This document shows positions 1 through 11,130 of a stretch of 35,205 nt of DNA, one piece after another. This DNA is from Bacteroidales bacterium. GTDB taxonomy: Bacteria; Bacteroidota; Bacteroidia; Bacteroidales; Prolixibacteraceae. A program made the position numbers and the translations under genes. Location: the NCBI GenBank assembly GCA_012729335.1, contig JAAYDJ010000015.1:1-35205 (forward strand), in the 5' to 3' direction. The notes under the pieces are model-generated. The model worked only from the letters and a program-made list of their open reading frames with translations. It did not search any database and was not told the DNA's origin. Every line of letters begins with the position of its first letter. Positions within the stretch are counted from its first letter, which is position 1.

Positions 1-206
1 ATTCAAGACTCCAGACTCAGGATTCAAGATTCAAGACTCAAGACTCAAGACTCAAGATCCAAGACTCAAGATTCAAGATTCAAGATTCCAGATTCAAGAC
101 TCCAGATTCAAGATTCCAGATTCAAGATTCAAGACTCCAGATTCAAGACTCCAGATTCAGGATTCAAGACTCAAGACTCAGGACTCAAGACTCAAGATTG
201 CAAGAT
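1..206 (-). repeat. Heptanucleotide tandem array 1
   Basis: About 29 consecutive 7-bp units of the form A[T/C]TC[A/C][A/G]G (for example ATTCAAG, ACTCCAG, ACTCAAG) run from the window edge to about 206. On the minus strand this is the same A[A/G]TC[T/G][T/G]G unit seen at 10701, 26554 and 31342. There are no spacers, so it is not a CRISPR array. The last units decay (ATTGCAAG, ATTG) about 58 nt before the citrate synthase start. The left end is cut by the window. Confidence 0.9.
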
Positions 207-263
207 TGCTCAGAGAACATAATAATAAGGGAGAATTAAATAAACAATAAAAAAACAAGGAGT

Positions 264-1583
264 ATGGAATACATTAAGAACAGGTTTTATCAGAAGGCGA
301 TCAAGTGTTCAGCCGAATACCAGCGCATCAGGAAAGAGTATGGGGACAAGGTGATTGCCCAGGTGAATATTGACCAGGTATTGTCGGGGCAGAAGGGAAT
401 TCCTGCCCTGGTGACCGACACGTCCAATCTCGACGCCAACGAGGGGATCCGTTTCCGGGGGTACACGCTTCCGGAGCTGCGCGAGAAACTGCCCAAGCTG
501 ACCCCGGAGGGGGAACCTCTTCCCGAAGGGTTGTTTTATCTGATGCTGATCGGGGAGATTCCGGAGAAAGAAGATGTGATGAACATCTCGCGCGACTGGG
601 CCACCAGGTCTCATGTGCCCCAGCATGTCTTCGATGTGATCGACGCCATTCCCAAGATTGCGCGGCCGATGACTTTTTTCAGCACGGCGATTCTTTCGAT
701 GGCCACCGAATCGGTCTTCCAGAAGGCCTACCGTGCGGGGGTGCATAAGAAGTTCTACTGGGATTTCATGTATGAAGATGTGATGAATCTGATCGCCCGG
801 TTGCCGCGCATAGCTGCATACATTTATCGGAAGCTTTATCACAATGGACACCATATTGATCCCAATCCGAACCTCGACTGGGCCGGGAACCTGGCCTACA
901 TGATGGGCTTTGACAACCTGGAGGTGAAGCGGCTGCTGAGACTCTACATGGTGATCCATGCCGACCATGAAGGGGGTAACGTTTCGGCGCATACCACCCA
1001 TCTGGTGGGGTCGGCCCTGAGCAATGCCTATTATTCCTTTGCGGCGGGGATGACCGGACTGGCCGGACCGCTGCACGGTTTTGCCAACCAGGAGGTGATT
1101 CACTGGATGTTTGAGATGATCGAGGCCTTGGGCACCGAGGAACCCACCGACGAGCAGATTGCCGGCTATATTGAGAAAACCCTCAAGGAAGGGCGGGTAG
1201 TTCCGGGGTACGGACATGCCGTGCTGCGCATCACCGACCCGAGGTTCACGGTTCAGCAGGAGTTCGCCGAACGGTATATCAAAAACGACCACCTGGTGAA
1301 CCTGGTGAATTCCATCTACCGGATAGCCCCGCCCATTCTCGATGCCACCGGCAAGATCAAAAACCCGTGGCCCAATGTGGATGCCATCAGCGGATCGCTG
1401 CTTCACCACTATGGAATCACCGAATACAACTTCTACACCGTGCTCTTCGGCGTCTCCCGCGCCCTGGGGGTCCTGGCCCAGCTGATCCTCGACAGGGTTT
1501 ACGGCATGCCCATTGAACGCCCCAGCTCGCACCCGCTGTCGTGGTACAAGATGCAGGCAGAAGGAACCACCGAAGGGTGCTGA
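264..1583 (+). CDS. gltA: Citrate synthase, mitochondrial-like type
   Basis: Condenses oxaloacetate and acetyl-CoA to citrate and CoA in the cytoplasm, the entry step of the TCA cycle. The 439-residue protein aligns well with animal mitochondrial citrate synthase: HADHEGGNVSAHT near residue 235, GPLHG with catalytic His271, VPGYGHAVLR with His318, and NPWPNVDAISG with Asp373. These match pig His274, His320 and Asp375, with identical spacing between the last two. No mitochondrial transit peptide is present. The ATG at 264 has AAGGAG only one base upstream, too close for normal Shine-Dalgarno pairing. A mitochondrial-like citrate synthase fits the mitochondrial-like TCA enzymes known in Bacteroides; aconitase and isocitrate dehydrogenase, if linked, would lie left of the window. 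A membrane-protein gene follows after 4 bases. Confidence 0.95.
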   Translation: MEYIKNRFYQKAIKCSAEYQRIRKEYGDKVIAQVNIDQVLSGQKGIPALVTDTSNLDANEGIRFRGYTLPELREKLPKLTPEGEPLPEGLFYLMLIGEIPEKEDVMNISRDWATRSHVPQHVFDVIDAIPKIARPMTFFSTAILSMATESVFQKAYRAGVHKKFYWDFMYEDVMNLIARLPRIAAYIYRKLYHNGHHIDPNPNLDWAGNLAYMMGFDNLEVKRLLRLYMVIHADHEGGNVSAHTTHLVGSALSNAYYSFAAGMTGLAGPLHGFANQEVIHWMFEMIEALGTEEPTDEQIAGYIEKTLKEGRVVPGYGHAVLRITDPRFTVQQEFAERYIKNDHLVNLVNSIYRIAPPILDATGKIKNPWPNVDAISGSLLHHYGITEYNFYTVLFGVSRALGVLAQLILDRVYGMPIERPSSHPLSWYKMQAEGTTEGC

Positions 1584-1587
1584 CAGC

Positions 1588-2409
1588 ATGAGATTTTTTA
1601 GAAATCTGAAGATCTACCTGATCCTGGCCGTTGTCGTAGTTGTGTCGGTTCTGCTCATTCTCAACAAATATGCGGCATACGGGATTCTGCTGCTTGGAGC
1701 GACGGCCTTCATATACCTGCTGTGGGAGACAGTAATCCGGGCCAAGGAGGAGAAGATCACAGAACTGGCGGGGCGTCTTGACAAGACCAGCCAGCAAATA
1801 AGCAATCTCAGGGCTGAGAATGACGAACTCCGCTCGCGCCGGCTCAATGTGTCGGAGCTGCGGAACATTCTCGACCTGGGATTGCTCCAGGTCAACAGCA
1901 GTTTCACCCGCACCTGGAACGAAAAATTTGATGAAAACGGCCGGTCGCTCCATTTCATTGGTGCCCTGCAGGTGAAGATTGTCGCCAAGTACGGCATCGA
2001 CATTCATGAACTGCGCATCAGATACGACAAGGAGAAAAACGAGGTCCTGGTGGCCAACGTGAAGCCCAAATTCCTCTCCTTCAATGACTTTGACTATGAG
2101 TGGAAAATAGCTGAGGTGATGGAGTACAAAAAGCCGTGGGTAGGTTCGGGCCACTGGCGCAAATCACCCGACCTGGAAGTAATGGCGGGGAACCTGAAGG
2201 AGGAACTCCGGGTGAAAACCCATCAGGAAGTGAAGCAAGGACCCGTAGAAATGGAGTGGGTACTTGAACCCCTGAAAAAGCAGATCACCGGCACCCTGGA
2301 AATGCTGCTGGGTGCCCCCTACCGGATCGTCACCATCGTGGAACATGCCGACGAGAGCTTCAAGAAACTGGAGGATTACTTCGGTACCGATCCCCAGGCT
2401 CTGGAATAG
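1588..2409 (+). CDS. Membrane-anchored coiled-coil protein, DUF4230-like
   Basis: A 273-residue protein of unknown function. Two hydrophobic segments (about residues 8-25 and 30-47) are followed by a charged, probably coiled-coil stretch (about 52-85) and a soluble alpha/beta domain. The domain has NVSELRNILDLGLLQV and GALQVKIVAKYGIDIHELRI motifs that resemble DUF4230-type proteins of Bacteroidota, though I cannot confirm the family. I chose the ATG at 1588 because it lies 4 bases after the citrate synthase stop and starts with a basic residue before the first membrane segment. The frame stays open upstream only inside citrate synthase. The spacing suggests co-transcription with gltA, but no functional link is evident. 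Confidence 0.75.
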   Translation: MRFFRNLKIYLILAVVVVVSVLLILNKYAAYGILLLGATAFIYLLWETVIRAKEEKITELAGRLDKTSQQISNLRAENDELRSRRLNVSELRNILDLGLLQVNSSFTRTWNEKFDENGRSLHFIGALQVKIVAKYGIDIHELRIRYDKEKNEVLVANVKPKFLSFNDFDYEWKIAEVMEYKKPWVGSGHWRKSPDLEVMAGNLKEELRVKTHQEVKQGPVEMEWVLEPLKKQITGTLEMLLGAPYRIVTIVEHADESFKKLEDYFGTDPQALE

Positions 2410-2489
2410 GTTGAGGTTGAGGTTAAGGGGCCTGCGGCCCAGGTCAAGAGGCCTCCGCTGCGCTACGGCAGAACCAGAGGCCCTTTGAA
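2410..2489. other. Hairpin-rich spacer between convergent genes
   Basis: Starts right after a stop codon with GAGGTT-like hexamers (about 2410-2425), then a small GGGCC-TGC-GGCCC hairpin (2428-2440) and more GGCC-rich inverted segments up to 2482. Its position between two converging genes suggests a transcription end for one or both, but there is no clear T-run. Confidence 0.35.
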
Positions 2490-2837
2490 CTAAGCAATTT
2501 CTTCCATATCATTTTCACCACGCCGGAATCGCCCGATCAGCACCGGAACCACCAGGCACAGGATTCCTGCAACATTAAAGAAATCATTCTCCGGAAGAAA
2601 ACTCCAGGCAATCAGATACAATCCACAGGCGATTAGAATTGCGCCTGTCTTCCTGTTGTCACTGAAAAACCCGAAAATAAGCCAGATCACCCCAAGAAAA
2701 ACGAACATTACCGTATTGATGACCCCGACGGTCTGCCCGTCGTAATTAAAAATCCAGTTGGAGATTTTGGCCAACAGAATCACAATCGCCAAAATGGAAA
2801 CCGGCAACAACACATTATCCTTCAATTTTTTTGCCAT
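2490..2837 (-). CDS. Small four-helix inner-membrane protein, unknown function
   Basis: A 115-residue protein that is almost entirely hydrophobic. Four probable transmembrane helices lie at about residues 9-28, 36-57, 64-80 and 87-104. The N-terminus is basic (MAKKLK) and the tail acidic (ENDMEEIA). I do not recognise a family. The ATG at 2837 is the first start and gives a normal basic N-terminus. It converges on the gene ending at 2409. Confidence 0.7.
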   Translation of the reverse strand: MAKKLKDNVLLPVSILAIVILLAKISNWIFNYDGQTVGVINTVMFVFLGVIWLIFGFFSDNRKTGAILIACGLYLIAWSFLPENDFFNVAGILCLVVPVLIGRFRRGENDMEEIA

Positions 2838-2901
2838 AATAATAACACTGATAACTAAGGGAGGCTTAACATTCTGATATAAAACTTACTGATTCAGATT
2901 C

Positions 2902-2935
2902 CATTTAAGATTTAAGACTTAAGACTTAAGATTTT
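2902..2935 (-). repeat. Heptanucleotide array 2, short
   Basis: Four units read on the minus strand as AATCTTA, AGTCTTA, AGTCTTA, AATCTTA, beginning 2 nt after the TGA stop at 2936-2938 of the next minus-strand gene. It has the same unit and the same sense orientation relative to the gene it follows as the longer arrays at 10701, 26554 and 31342. Confidence 0.8.
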
Positions 2936-3334
2936 TCAGTTCACTGGCGGGTCGCTCCGGTAGGGATTGTTGTCAGCCACCCTGACACTGTCGACGATGT
3001 AGGTGGTTTCTCCCACCCAGGGGAGCACCCCGTTTTTCTCCATGTAATGAATGACCACATACTGCCCCTGCATCTGGTCGAGGGATGTGGCCACCTTTTC
3101 ATCGGTCACCGAGAAGAGGAATTTTTCGGAGGCAATGGCGATGTCGGCGCGGGAGTGGACGCTGCTCAGGATCATCTCCCCTTCATAGGTTTTGAAGATG
3201 GTTCCCTTTTTGGAGAACTTCTGGAGCAATCCGGCCCGGTACCCTTCGCTGTAGGTAAAGAAGTACTTCCAGTAAATGAATGCGGCCAAAACAATCAGCA
3301 CGATGACGAAAAACCAGCCCCAAAACTTTTTCAT
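2936..3334 (-). CDS. Single-pass membrane-anchored small protein
   Basis: A 132-residue protein with a short basic start (MKKFWGW), one transmembrane helix (about residues 6-24) and a soluble, mostly beta domain. The domain carries FTYSEGYRAGLLQKFSKKG followed by TIFKTYEGEM. Very similar small Bacteroidota proteins are often mislabelled 6-phosphogluconate dehydrogenase; nothing here supports that enzyme, which is several times longer. I chose the ATG at 3334 because it places the signal-anchor at the N-terminus. An in-frame ATG at 3364 would add ten polar residues in front of it. The function is unknown. Confidence 0.75.
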   Translation of the reverse strand: MKKFWGWFFVIVLIVLAAFIYWKYFFTYSEGYRAGLLQKFSKKGTIFKTYEGEMILSSVHSRADIAIASEKFLFSVTDEKVATSLDQMQGQYVVIHYMEKNGVLPWVGETTYIVDSVRVADNNPYRSDPPVN

Positions 3335-3409
3335 GGAATAAAGATTATGATGATTACCATACAAACTTACGTGAAAAATGGCAATTAATGATCCATTGAG
3401 AATGCAAAA

Positions 3410-3584
3410 TTAACGAGTCGTGATTGGCACCCGGGGTATCTCCAGATTTCTCTCAATGGCTCGTCTTAATCGGATATCTTTTAAATAGGAATCATACGAT
3501 TTTTGCGTATCGTTAAAAAAGGAATCAATTTCTTCAATTGCTAATTTTTATGTCATAAAGACATTTAAGCACTTTTTCGTTCAT
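3410..3584 (-). pseudogene. HEPN-domain toxin remnant (HepT-like)
   Basis: Read on the minus strand, an ATG at 3584 overlaps the end of the upstream MNT gene, as in intact MNT/HEPN pairs. Translation gives MNEKVLKCLYDIK, then, if one extra A in the A-run at about 3545-3549 is ignored, LAIEEIDSFFNDTQKS, then SYLKDIRLRRAIERNLEI. This is the first half of a HEPN/DUF86 (HepT) toxin, normally about 110-120 residues. Similarity stops at about 3437, before the usual IIGEA segment and the RX4-6H catalytic motif, and a stop follows at 3410-3412. The gene is both frameshifted and truncated, so no active toxin is expected. Confidence 0.75.
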
Positions 3585-3877
3585 AGATAAGCTGCTTTTC
3601 ACGGTCAACTATACGTCGAAAAATTGGATTTCTTATAGCTTGATTTTTCAACCAGATCAACAGGACGTTTTAGAAGTTTTTCAAGTTCTTCCTTAAGGTC
3701 CATATAGTTATCAAAGTATCTTAATAAATCAACTTGTCCGAATTGGACTAACACATCAATATCGCTTAAGTCATTGAATTTGTCTGTCAATACCGATCCG
3801 AAAACATAAAATTCCTTAACCCTATGTTTCTCACAAAGTATTTTAATAGCCTCTATATTTTTATCAATCAGATTCAT
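3565..3877 (-). pseudogene. MNT-type nucleotidyltransferase antitoxin, frameshifted (MntA-like)
   Basis: The intact frame from ATG 3877 encodes a minimal nucleotidyltransferase: VFGSVLTDKFNDLSDIDVLV contains the GS and DxD motifs of the MNT fold. In MNT/HEPN systems such proteins neutralise the HEPN toxin, in known cases by AMPylating it. The frame runs into a premature stop at 3605. Shifting by one base at about 3643 restores a family-like C-terminus, AIRNPIFRRIVDREKQLIYE, ending at 3565, giving a normal length of 103 residues. So there appears to be a one-base insertion. TATATTTG (minus strand, 3882-3889) just upstream resembles a Bacteroidota -7 box. The low GC compared with the neighbours suggests acquisition. 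Confidence 0.8.
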
Positions 3878-3881
3878 AAAG

Positions 3882-3889
3882 CAAATATA
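3882..3889 (-). promoter_or_regulatory. Candidate -7 box of the MNT/HEPN remnant
   Basis: Minus strand TATATTTG matches TAnnTTTG and lies 4 nt before the ATG at 3877. The transcript would be almost leaderless. No well-spaced -33 TTTG is visible. Confidence 0.35.
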
Positions 3890-3975
3890 CGTATTTCATT
3901 GCAAATAAAGCTACCCCGGGCCCCATCATAAAATCCTGCCGCTACTCCCTGATCTCCGTTTGGTTCTCTGGAGGT

Positions 3976-4035
3976 GATTTGACCTGGTACCTTCCCCATT
4001 GCCAGTCGCGGATCCCGTGGGTGGCCGCCAGGGCC
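3976..4035 (-). repeat. Duplicate of the carB 3' end (outer copy)
   Basis: These 60 bases are identical at 56 positions to 4088-4147, which encode part of the CarB C-terminus. Translated on the minus strand, this copy reads GIRDWQWGRYQVKS where CarB reads GIRDRQQGRYQVKS, and the similarity continues weakly to a second stop near 3955. It lies just beyond the carB stop, displaced by 112 bp and in a different frame. Confidence 0.85.
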
Positions 4036-4053
4036 GGGAATCCCTTTCCCCCG

Positions 4054-7257
<3,204 letters not shown>

Positions 7258-7504
7258 GATGCAGATTTTTAGCCCTGCAATTTAGACATTTCCGGAGCGC
7301 CCCTGTGAAAACAAAAACCATTTCCGCTATTTTTATGAAAATGATAATAAAACCAAATATCGATGTAACATTTGCTTTTTTTAACAGTCTTATGGATGGC
7401 TGCAACCAGCAAATCATCCCTTTTTTCTCTCCGGAAAGGCAGGGAGGTATGGTGACCGCCGGGCGACCTGAACGGTCACAAAGCGCTTGTTTTATTGAAT
7501 TCCG
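7258..7504. other. carB upstream region, no gene seen
   Basis: A 247-bp AT-rich spacer upstream of carB that should hold its promoter. I see no exact TAnnTTTG on the minus strand and no convincing coding sequence. Confidence 0.4.
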
Positions 7505-7515
7505 GTGAGCGCATT

Positions 7516-7600
7516 CCCCGCTGCTCTGCGGCGGGGTAAGCGAACAACGCAATTAAGAAGTCCTAGACGGAATCGGATTCCTCGTCGGCTTGCCGCGAGG
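7516..7600. repeat. Pair of REP-like hairpins
   Basis: Two GC-rich hairpins in tandem. The first is CCCCGCTGC-TCT-GCGGCGGGG at 7516-7536 (9-bp stem with one G-T pair). The second is at 7580-7600, CCTCG/CGAGG enclosing CGGC-TT-GCCG with one bulged T. They lie in otherwise non-coding DNA and resemble REP/MITE-type palindromes, but only one copy is in the window. Confidence 0.5.
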
Positions 7601-7831
7601 AGTTTCAATAGAAATACTGAGCAGACGCAGATGAAGCACATTTTGGAACCCACACGCCTGTTGACCTTCCCCTTGAAAAACCACCGTGGAATTCCCTTTC
7701 GTCCCTCCCGGGCATTCTTTGCGTCATGCACGCAGGGATGGCACCGGTTATTCCGGATGAGCCCCCATTCTTTCCGGGGAAAATCCGCTTTGCAGCCGCT
7801 GAATGTCACTTCTCCACTGAAATCAATGGAG

Positions 7832-8035
7832 AGCGTCGCTGCCGTCTATAAAGAGAGCGCCGCTGCCTCTAATGCGGAACGCACCGTTGCCGTTAATGCA
7901 GGTAAAGTTGCTGACATTTATACTGGGAGCGCCGCTGCCTCTAATGCGGAAGCCACCGTTGCCCTTAATGCAAGTATCGTTGCTGCCATTTACACATGGA
8001 GCGCCGCTGCCGTTTATACAGGGAGCGCTGCCGTA
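7832..8035 (+). repeat. 24-bp tandem repeat with a 72-bp higher-order unit
   Basis: Eight 24-bp units plus a 12-bp partial unit lie head to tail. Most carry a core like GCCGCTGCC followed by TNTAATGC or TTTATAC. Units 2 and 5 (7856-7879, 7928-7951) are identical, units 3/6 and 4/7 are close pairs, so 7856-7927 and 7928-7999 form a duplicated 72-bp block. The frame of the following gene is open through it (octapeptides such as SAAASNAE and SAAAVYTG). The signal peptide starting at 8045 argues that this is a leader and not protein-coding. Confidence 0.85.
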
Positions 8036-8044
8036 AGGCACTTC

Positions 8045-10699
8045 ATGGTTAGAGCCCGTTTCCTTGTCGCTGCTGTTCTGTTCTGGTTGCTTCTTTTCCC
8101 CGTCTTGCCCGCCAGTGCCCAGGATTATGAAACCCGAAGCTACACCACCGTGAAAATCGAGGGTAAATCGCCTGAAATCGATGGCCGCCTCGACGACCAG
8201 GCATGGCAGTCAGCGGATTGGGAAAACCGTTTTGTGGGCCATGAGCCGGTGGAGGGGGCGGTTCCATCACAAAAGACCGAATTTGCCATCCTCTACGACA
8301 CCTACAATGTATACGTGGGCATGAAAATGTGGGACACCGCTCCCGACAGCATCGTACGGCGGCTCACCCGCAGGGACATCGTCGACGGCGATATCGCGGG
8401 CATCGAATTTGACTCATTTGATGACAAGCGCACCGCCTTCGCCTTTGCCGTCACCGCTGCCGGGGTCAAATACGACTTCATCGTAAGCAACGACGGCAAT
8501 AATGAAGATCCCACATGGAACCCCATCTGGTGGGCCGAAGTGACCAACGACTCCCTGGGCTGGAGCCTGGAAATGCGCATTCCCCTGACCCAGCTCCGCT
8601 TCCGCGGGAGTGGCAGCACAGAACAGGAATGGGGATTTCAGGCCATGCGTTTCCTTTTCAGAAAGGAGGAGTTTTCGGTATGGCAACCCATGTCGCGGAA
8701 ACAGAATGCGTTTGTCTCCCAGTTCGGGCGTCTGAAGGGATTACAAAATATCGAATCCCGGAAAATTGTCGACATCATGCCGTATGTGGTGGCCAGCACC
8801 GAGCGCTTTGCGCGGGAAGCCGCCAATCCCTTCCGGGCAAAAGGACACCATGAAACCCTCGATGCCGGTCTCGATGCGAAGCTGGGAGTCACCAATTACC
8901 TCACCCTCGATGTGACCATCAACCCCGACTTCGGACAGGTGGAAGCCGACCCTTCCCAGGTCAACCTGAGTACCCACGAGACTTTTTTTGAGGAGCGCAG
9001 GCCGTTTTTCATCGAGGGAAAGAATATTCTGCATTACGGGCTCAATTTCGGGGACGGGGATCTGGCTGACGAGGGGATGTTTTATTCACGCCGTATCGGC
9101 CGTAATCCGGCCTATTCCCCTACCATTCAGGAAGGAAGCTATGCCTCGGTGCCTGAGTTCACGCGGATCCTGGGGGCAGCCAAGCTTACCGGCAAGACCG
9201 CCAAAGGATGGTCGGTAGGACTCCTGGAGACCATGACCGCCCATGAGTTCGCGGAAATCCGCACCGGCACCGCCAGCGACCGGGTAGCCGTGGAACCCTT
9301 CACCAACTACGCCGTGACCCGCATCCAGAAAGACTTTCACGAAGGAAACACCATGCTGGGGGGCATGGTCACCGCCGTCAACCGCCATCTGGAGGACACC
9401 CAACTCTCCTTTCTTCACAAATCGGCCTATACCGGGGGAGTGGACTTCGTACACAAATGGAACGATAAAAACTGGGAGTTTGACCTGAGCCTTTATGGCA
9501 GCCGCGTGAATGGCAGCCGGGAGGCCATCACCCGCACCCAGAAGGCATGGACCCGTATGTTTCAGCGCCCCGATGCCGACTACGTCGAGGTGGACACCCT
9601 GCGGACCTCCCTCTCGGGACATGGGGGCAAGATCGCCCTCGGAGAATATGGCGGCAACCTCAAATTCGCCACCGCCATCACCTGGAAAAGCCCCGGACTG
9701 GAACTCAACGACGTGGGTTACCTGCGTGAAGCCGACAGGGTCTTCCAGCTCCTCTGGATCGGGTACCGCACCTTCAAGCCGGTCTCTTTCTTCAGGCAGA
9801 TCAATGTCAACCTCAACGAATGGACCCAGTGGAATTTCGGGAGGGATCTCCTTGCCGCAGGCGGAAATGTCAACATGAACACCACCCTGACCAACTACTG
9901 GTCCCTGGCCAGCGGCTTCAACCTCAGCCTTCCGGCCCTCACCACCATCGACCTGCGCGGAGGCCCCGCCATGAAATACCCCGGAAGCTGGAATACCTTT
10001 CTCAGCATTTCCACCAACGAACAGAAAAAACTCGCCTTCGAGCTCGAAGGCTATATCGACCACAGCTTCGAAAAAGCGTATTCCCTCTATTCTGGAGGTG
10101 AGCTGGAAATCAACTGGAAACCCCTCAACGCCCTGCAGATCGAGGTGAGTCCCGAATACCACTACGACCGCTGTGAACTGATGTATGTGACCACACGGGA
10201 GTTCAGCCAGGCCAACCGGTACCTTTTCGGCACCATCCGCCAGAATACCGTCAGCGCCTCCTTCCGCATCAACCTGAACCTCACCCCCGACCTGTCGCTG
10301 CAATACTGGGGTCAACCCTTTATCTCTTCTGCAAAATACGATGCCTTCAAGCGGATCACCAACCCGCGCGCAGAGGATTACCGCGACCGGTTCCAGGAAT
10401 TTGCGGGCGGGGAAATCGATTACGACTCCGGCACCAGCCAATACCATGTCAGGGAGGACGCCCTCCAGTACAGCTATTCTTTCAAGGATCCCAACTTCAA
10501 CGTGCGGGAATTCCTCTCCAACATGGTGCTGAGATGGGAATATAACCCGGGGTCCACCCTTTACCTGGTATGGTCCCAGAACCGCCACTCACGGACCACC
10601 AACGGCAATTTCGACCTGGGGCACGACCTCGACCGCCTCTTCGGCACCCGCCCGGGAAACATCTTTTTGGTGAAGCTTTCCTACAGGATCGGCAGATAA
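8045..10699 (+). CDS. DUF5916 protein: CBM9-like domain plus outer-membrane barrel
   Basis: An 884-residue secreted protein. The start at 8045 gives a clear signal peptide (MVRARFLVAAVLFWLLLF, cleavage near PASAQ-DY). The N-terminal domain (about residues 30-210) has IDGRLDDQAWQSADW and VYVGMKMWDT motifs of the CBM9/DOMON-like carbohydrate-binding fold. The rest (about 240-884) is rich in alternating amphipathic strands and includes the family segment VEADPSQVNLSTHETFFEERRP. It ends LVKLSYRIGR and is probably a beta-barrel in the outer membrane. The family is common in Bacteroidota, often near glycan-degrading genes; the ligand is not known. The frame continues open upstream to a GTG at 7505, but that extension is repetitive and precedes the signal peptide, so I exclude it. 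A heptad array begins one base after its stop. Confidence 0.88.
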   Translation: MVRARFLVAAVLFWLLLFPVLPASAQDYETRSYTTVKIEGKSPEIDGRLDDQAWQSADWENRFVGHEPVEGAVPSQKTEFAILYDTYNVYVGMKMWDTAPDSIVRRLTRRDIVDGDIAGIEFDSFDDKRTAFAFAVTAAGVKYDFIVSNDGNNEDPTWNPIWWAEVTNDSLGWSLEMRIPLTQLRFRGSGSTEQEWGFQAMRFLFRKEEFSVWQPMSRKQNAFVSQFGRLKGLQNIESRKIVDIMPYVVASTERFAREAANPFRAKGHHETLDAGLDAKLGVTNYLTLDVTINPDFGQVEADPSQVNLSTHETFFEERRPFFIEGKNILHYGLNFGDGDLADEGMFYSRRIGRNPAYSPTIQEGSYASVPEFTRILGAAKLTGKTAKGWSVGLLETMTAHEFAEIRTGTASDRVAVEPFTNYAVTRIQKDFHEGNTMLGGMVTAVNRHLEDTQLSFLHKSAYTGGVDFVHKWNDKNWEFDLSLYGSRVNGSREAITRTQKAWTRMFQRPDADYVEVDTLRTSLSGHGGKIALGEYGGNLKFATAITWKSPGLELNDVGYLREADRVFQLLWIGYRTFKPVSFFRQINVNLNEWTQWNFGRDLLAAGGNVNMNTTLTNYWSLASGFNLSLPALTTIDLRGGPAMKYPGSWNTFLSISTNEQKKLAFELEGYIDHSFEKAYSLYSGGELEINWKPLNALQIEVSPEYHYDRCELMYVTTREFSQANRYLFGTIRQNTVSASFRINLNLTPDLSLQYWGQPFISSAKYDAFKRITNPRAEDYRDRFQEFAGGEIDYDSGTSQYHVREDALQYSYSFKDPNFNVREFLSNMVLRWEYNPGSTLYLVWSQNRHSRTTNGNFDLGHDLDRLFGTRPGNIFLVKLSYRIGR

Positions 10700-10700
10700 C

Positions 10701-10850
10701 AGTCGGGAATCGGGAGTCGGGAATCGGGAATCTGGAATCTTGAGTCTTGAATGTTGGAATCTCGAGTCTGGAATATTGGAATCGGGAATCTGGAATCTTG
10801 AATGCGGGAATCGGGAGTCGGGAATCTTGAGTCTTGAATATTGGAATCGG
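10701..10850 (+). repeat. Heptanucleotide tandem array 3
   Basis: About 20 units, beginning one base after the TAA at 10697-10699. Units include AGTCGGG, AATCGGG, AATCTGG, AATCTTG and AGTCTTG, interrupted by 8-bp units AATGTTGG, AATATTGG and AATGCGGG. It reads in the same direction as the gene it follows. Confidence 0.9.
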
Positions 10851-11130
10851 AAGTTTATTCCTCTTATCCGAAAAATCACCAGATTACACCGGAGTTGAAC
10901 CTGGCATTCCTCACAAGTAGCCGGACAAAAGTCCATAATGTATACTTAACAATAAGTAAAGTCTGGACGAAAATAAACGAGTATTTATTACGCTTACCTA
11001 AAAATCGGTGACGCATTGTCACTTTTTAGGACCATTTGCTTGCATATATTAATTTTTTCATACATTTAACCCGGCGGAAAAACGTGACCGCCTGTCCTAA
11101 CTATTTATACTTTACTAAAACTACCTTGCA
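10851..11130. other. Leader region of the S8 protease gene
   Basis: 280 bp without a recognisable gene. The main feature is a long hairpin at 10997-11030 (listed separately). The promoter of the protease gene is probably here or in the AT-rich stretch 11035-11125, but no exact TAnnTTTG box is present. Confidence 0.4.
10997..11030. promoter_or_regulatory. Long imperfect hairpin upstream of protease gene
   Basis: CCTAAAAA at 10997-11004 pairs with TTTTTAGG at 11023-11030, and GTGAC pairs with GTCAC around a GCATT loop. The 13-bp stem carries a 3-nt bulge (TCG). It lies about 100 nt upstream of the ATG and could be a terminator, an attenuator or an mRNA leader structure. Confidence 0.5.

Noticed and set aside
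1-206. CRISPR array
   Set aside because: The units are 7 bp, contiguous and without spacers; no cas genes are nearby.
257-262. AAGGAG as Shine-Dalgarno of citrate synthase
   Set aside because: Only one base separates it from the ATG, too close for normal pairing; Bacteroidota rarely rely on this signal.
309-1589. 426-codon open frame antisense to citrate synthase
   Set aside because: The sense frame is a clear citrate synthase; the antisense frame has no family signature and is a GC-rich shadow.
7505-8044. 180-codon N-terminal extension of the DUF5916 protein
   Set aside because: It would place repetitive octapeptides ahead of a typical signal peptide; the start at 8045 is much more plausible.
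9086-10588. 500-codon frame antisense to DUF5916
   Set aside because: No recognisable motifs, and it overlaps a well-supported gene completely.
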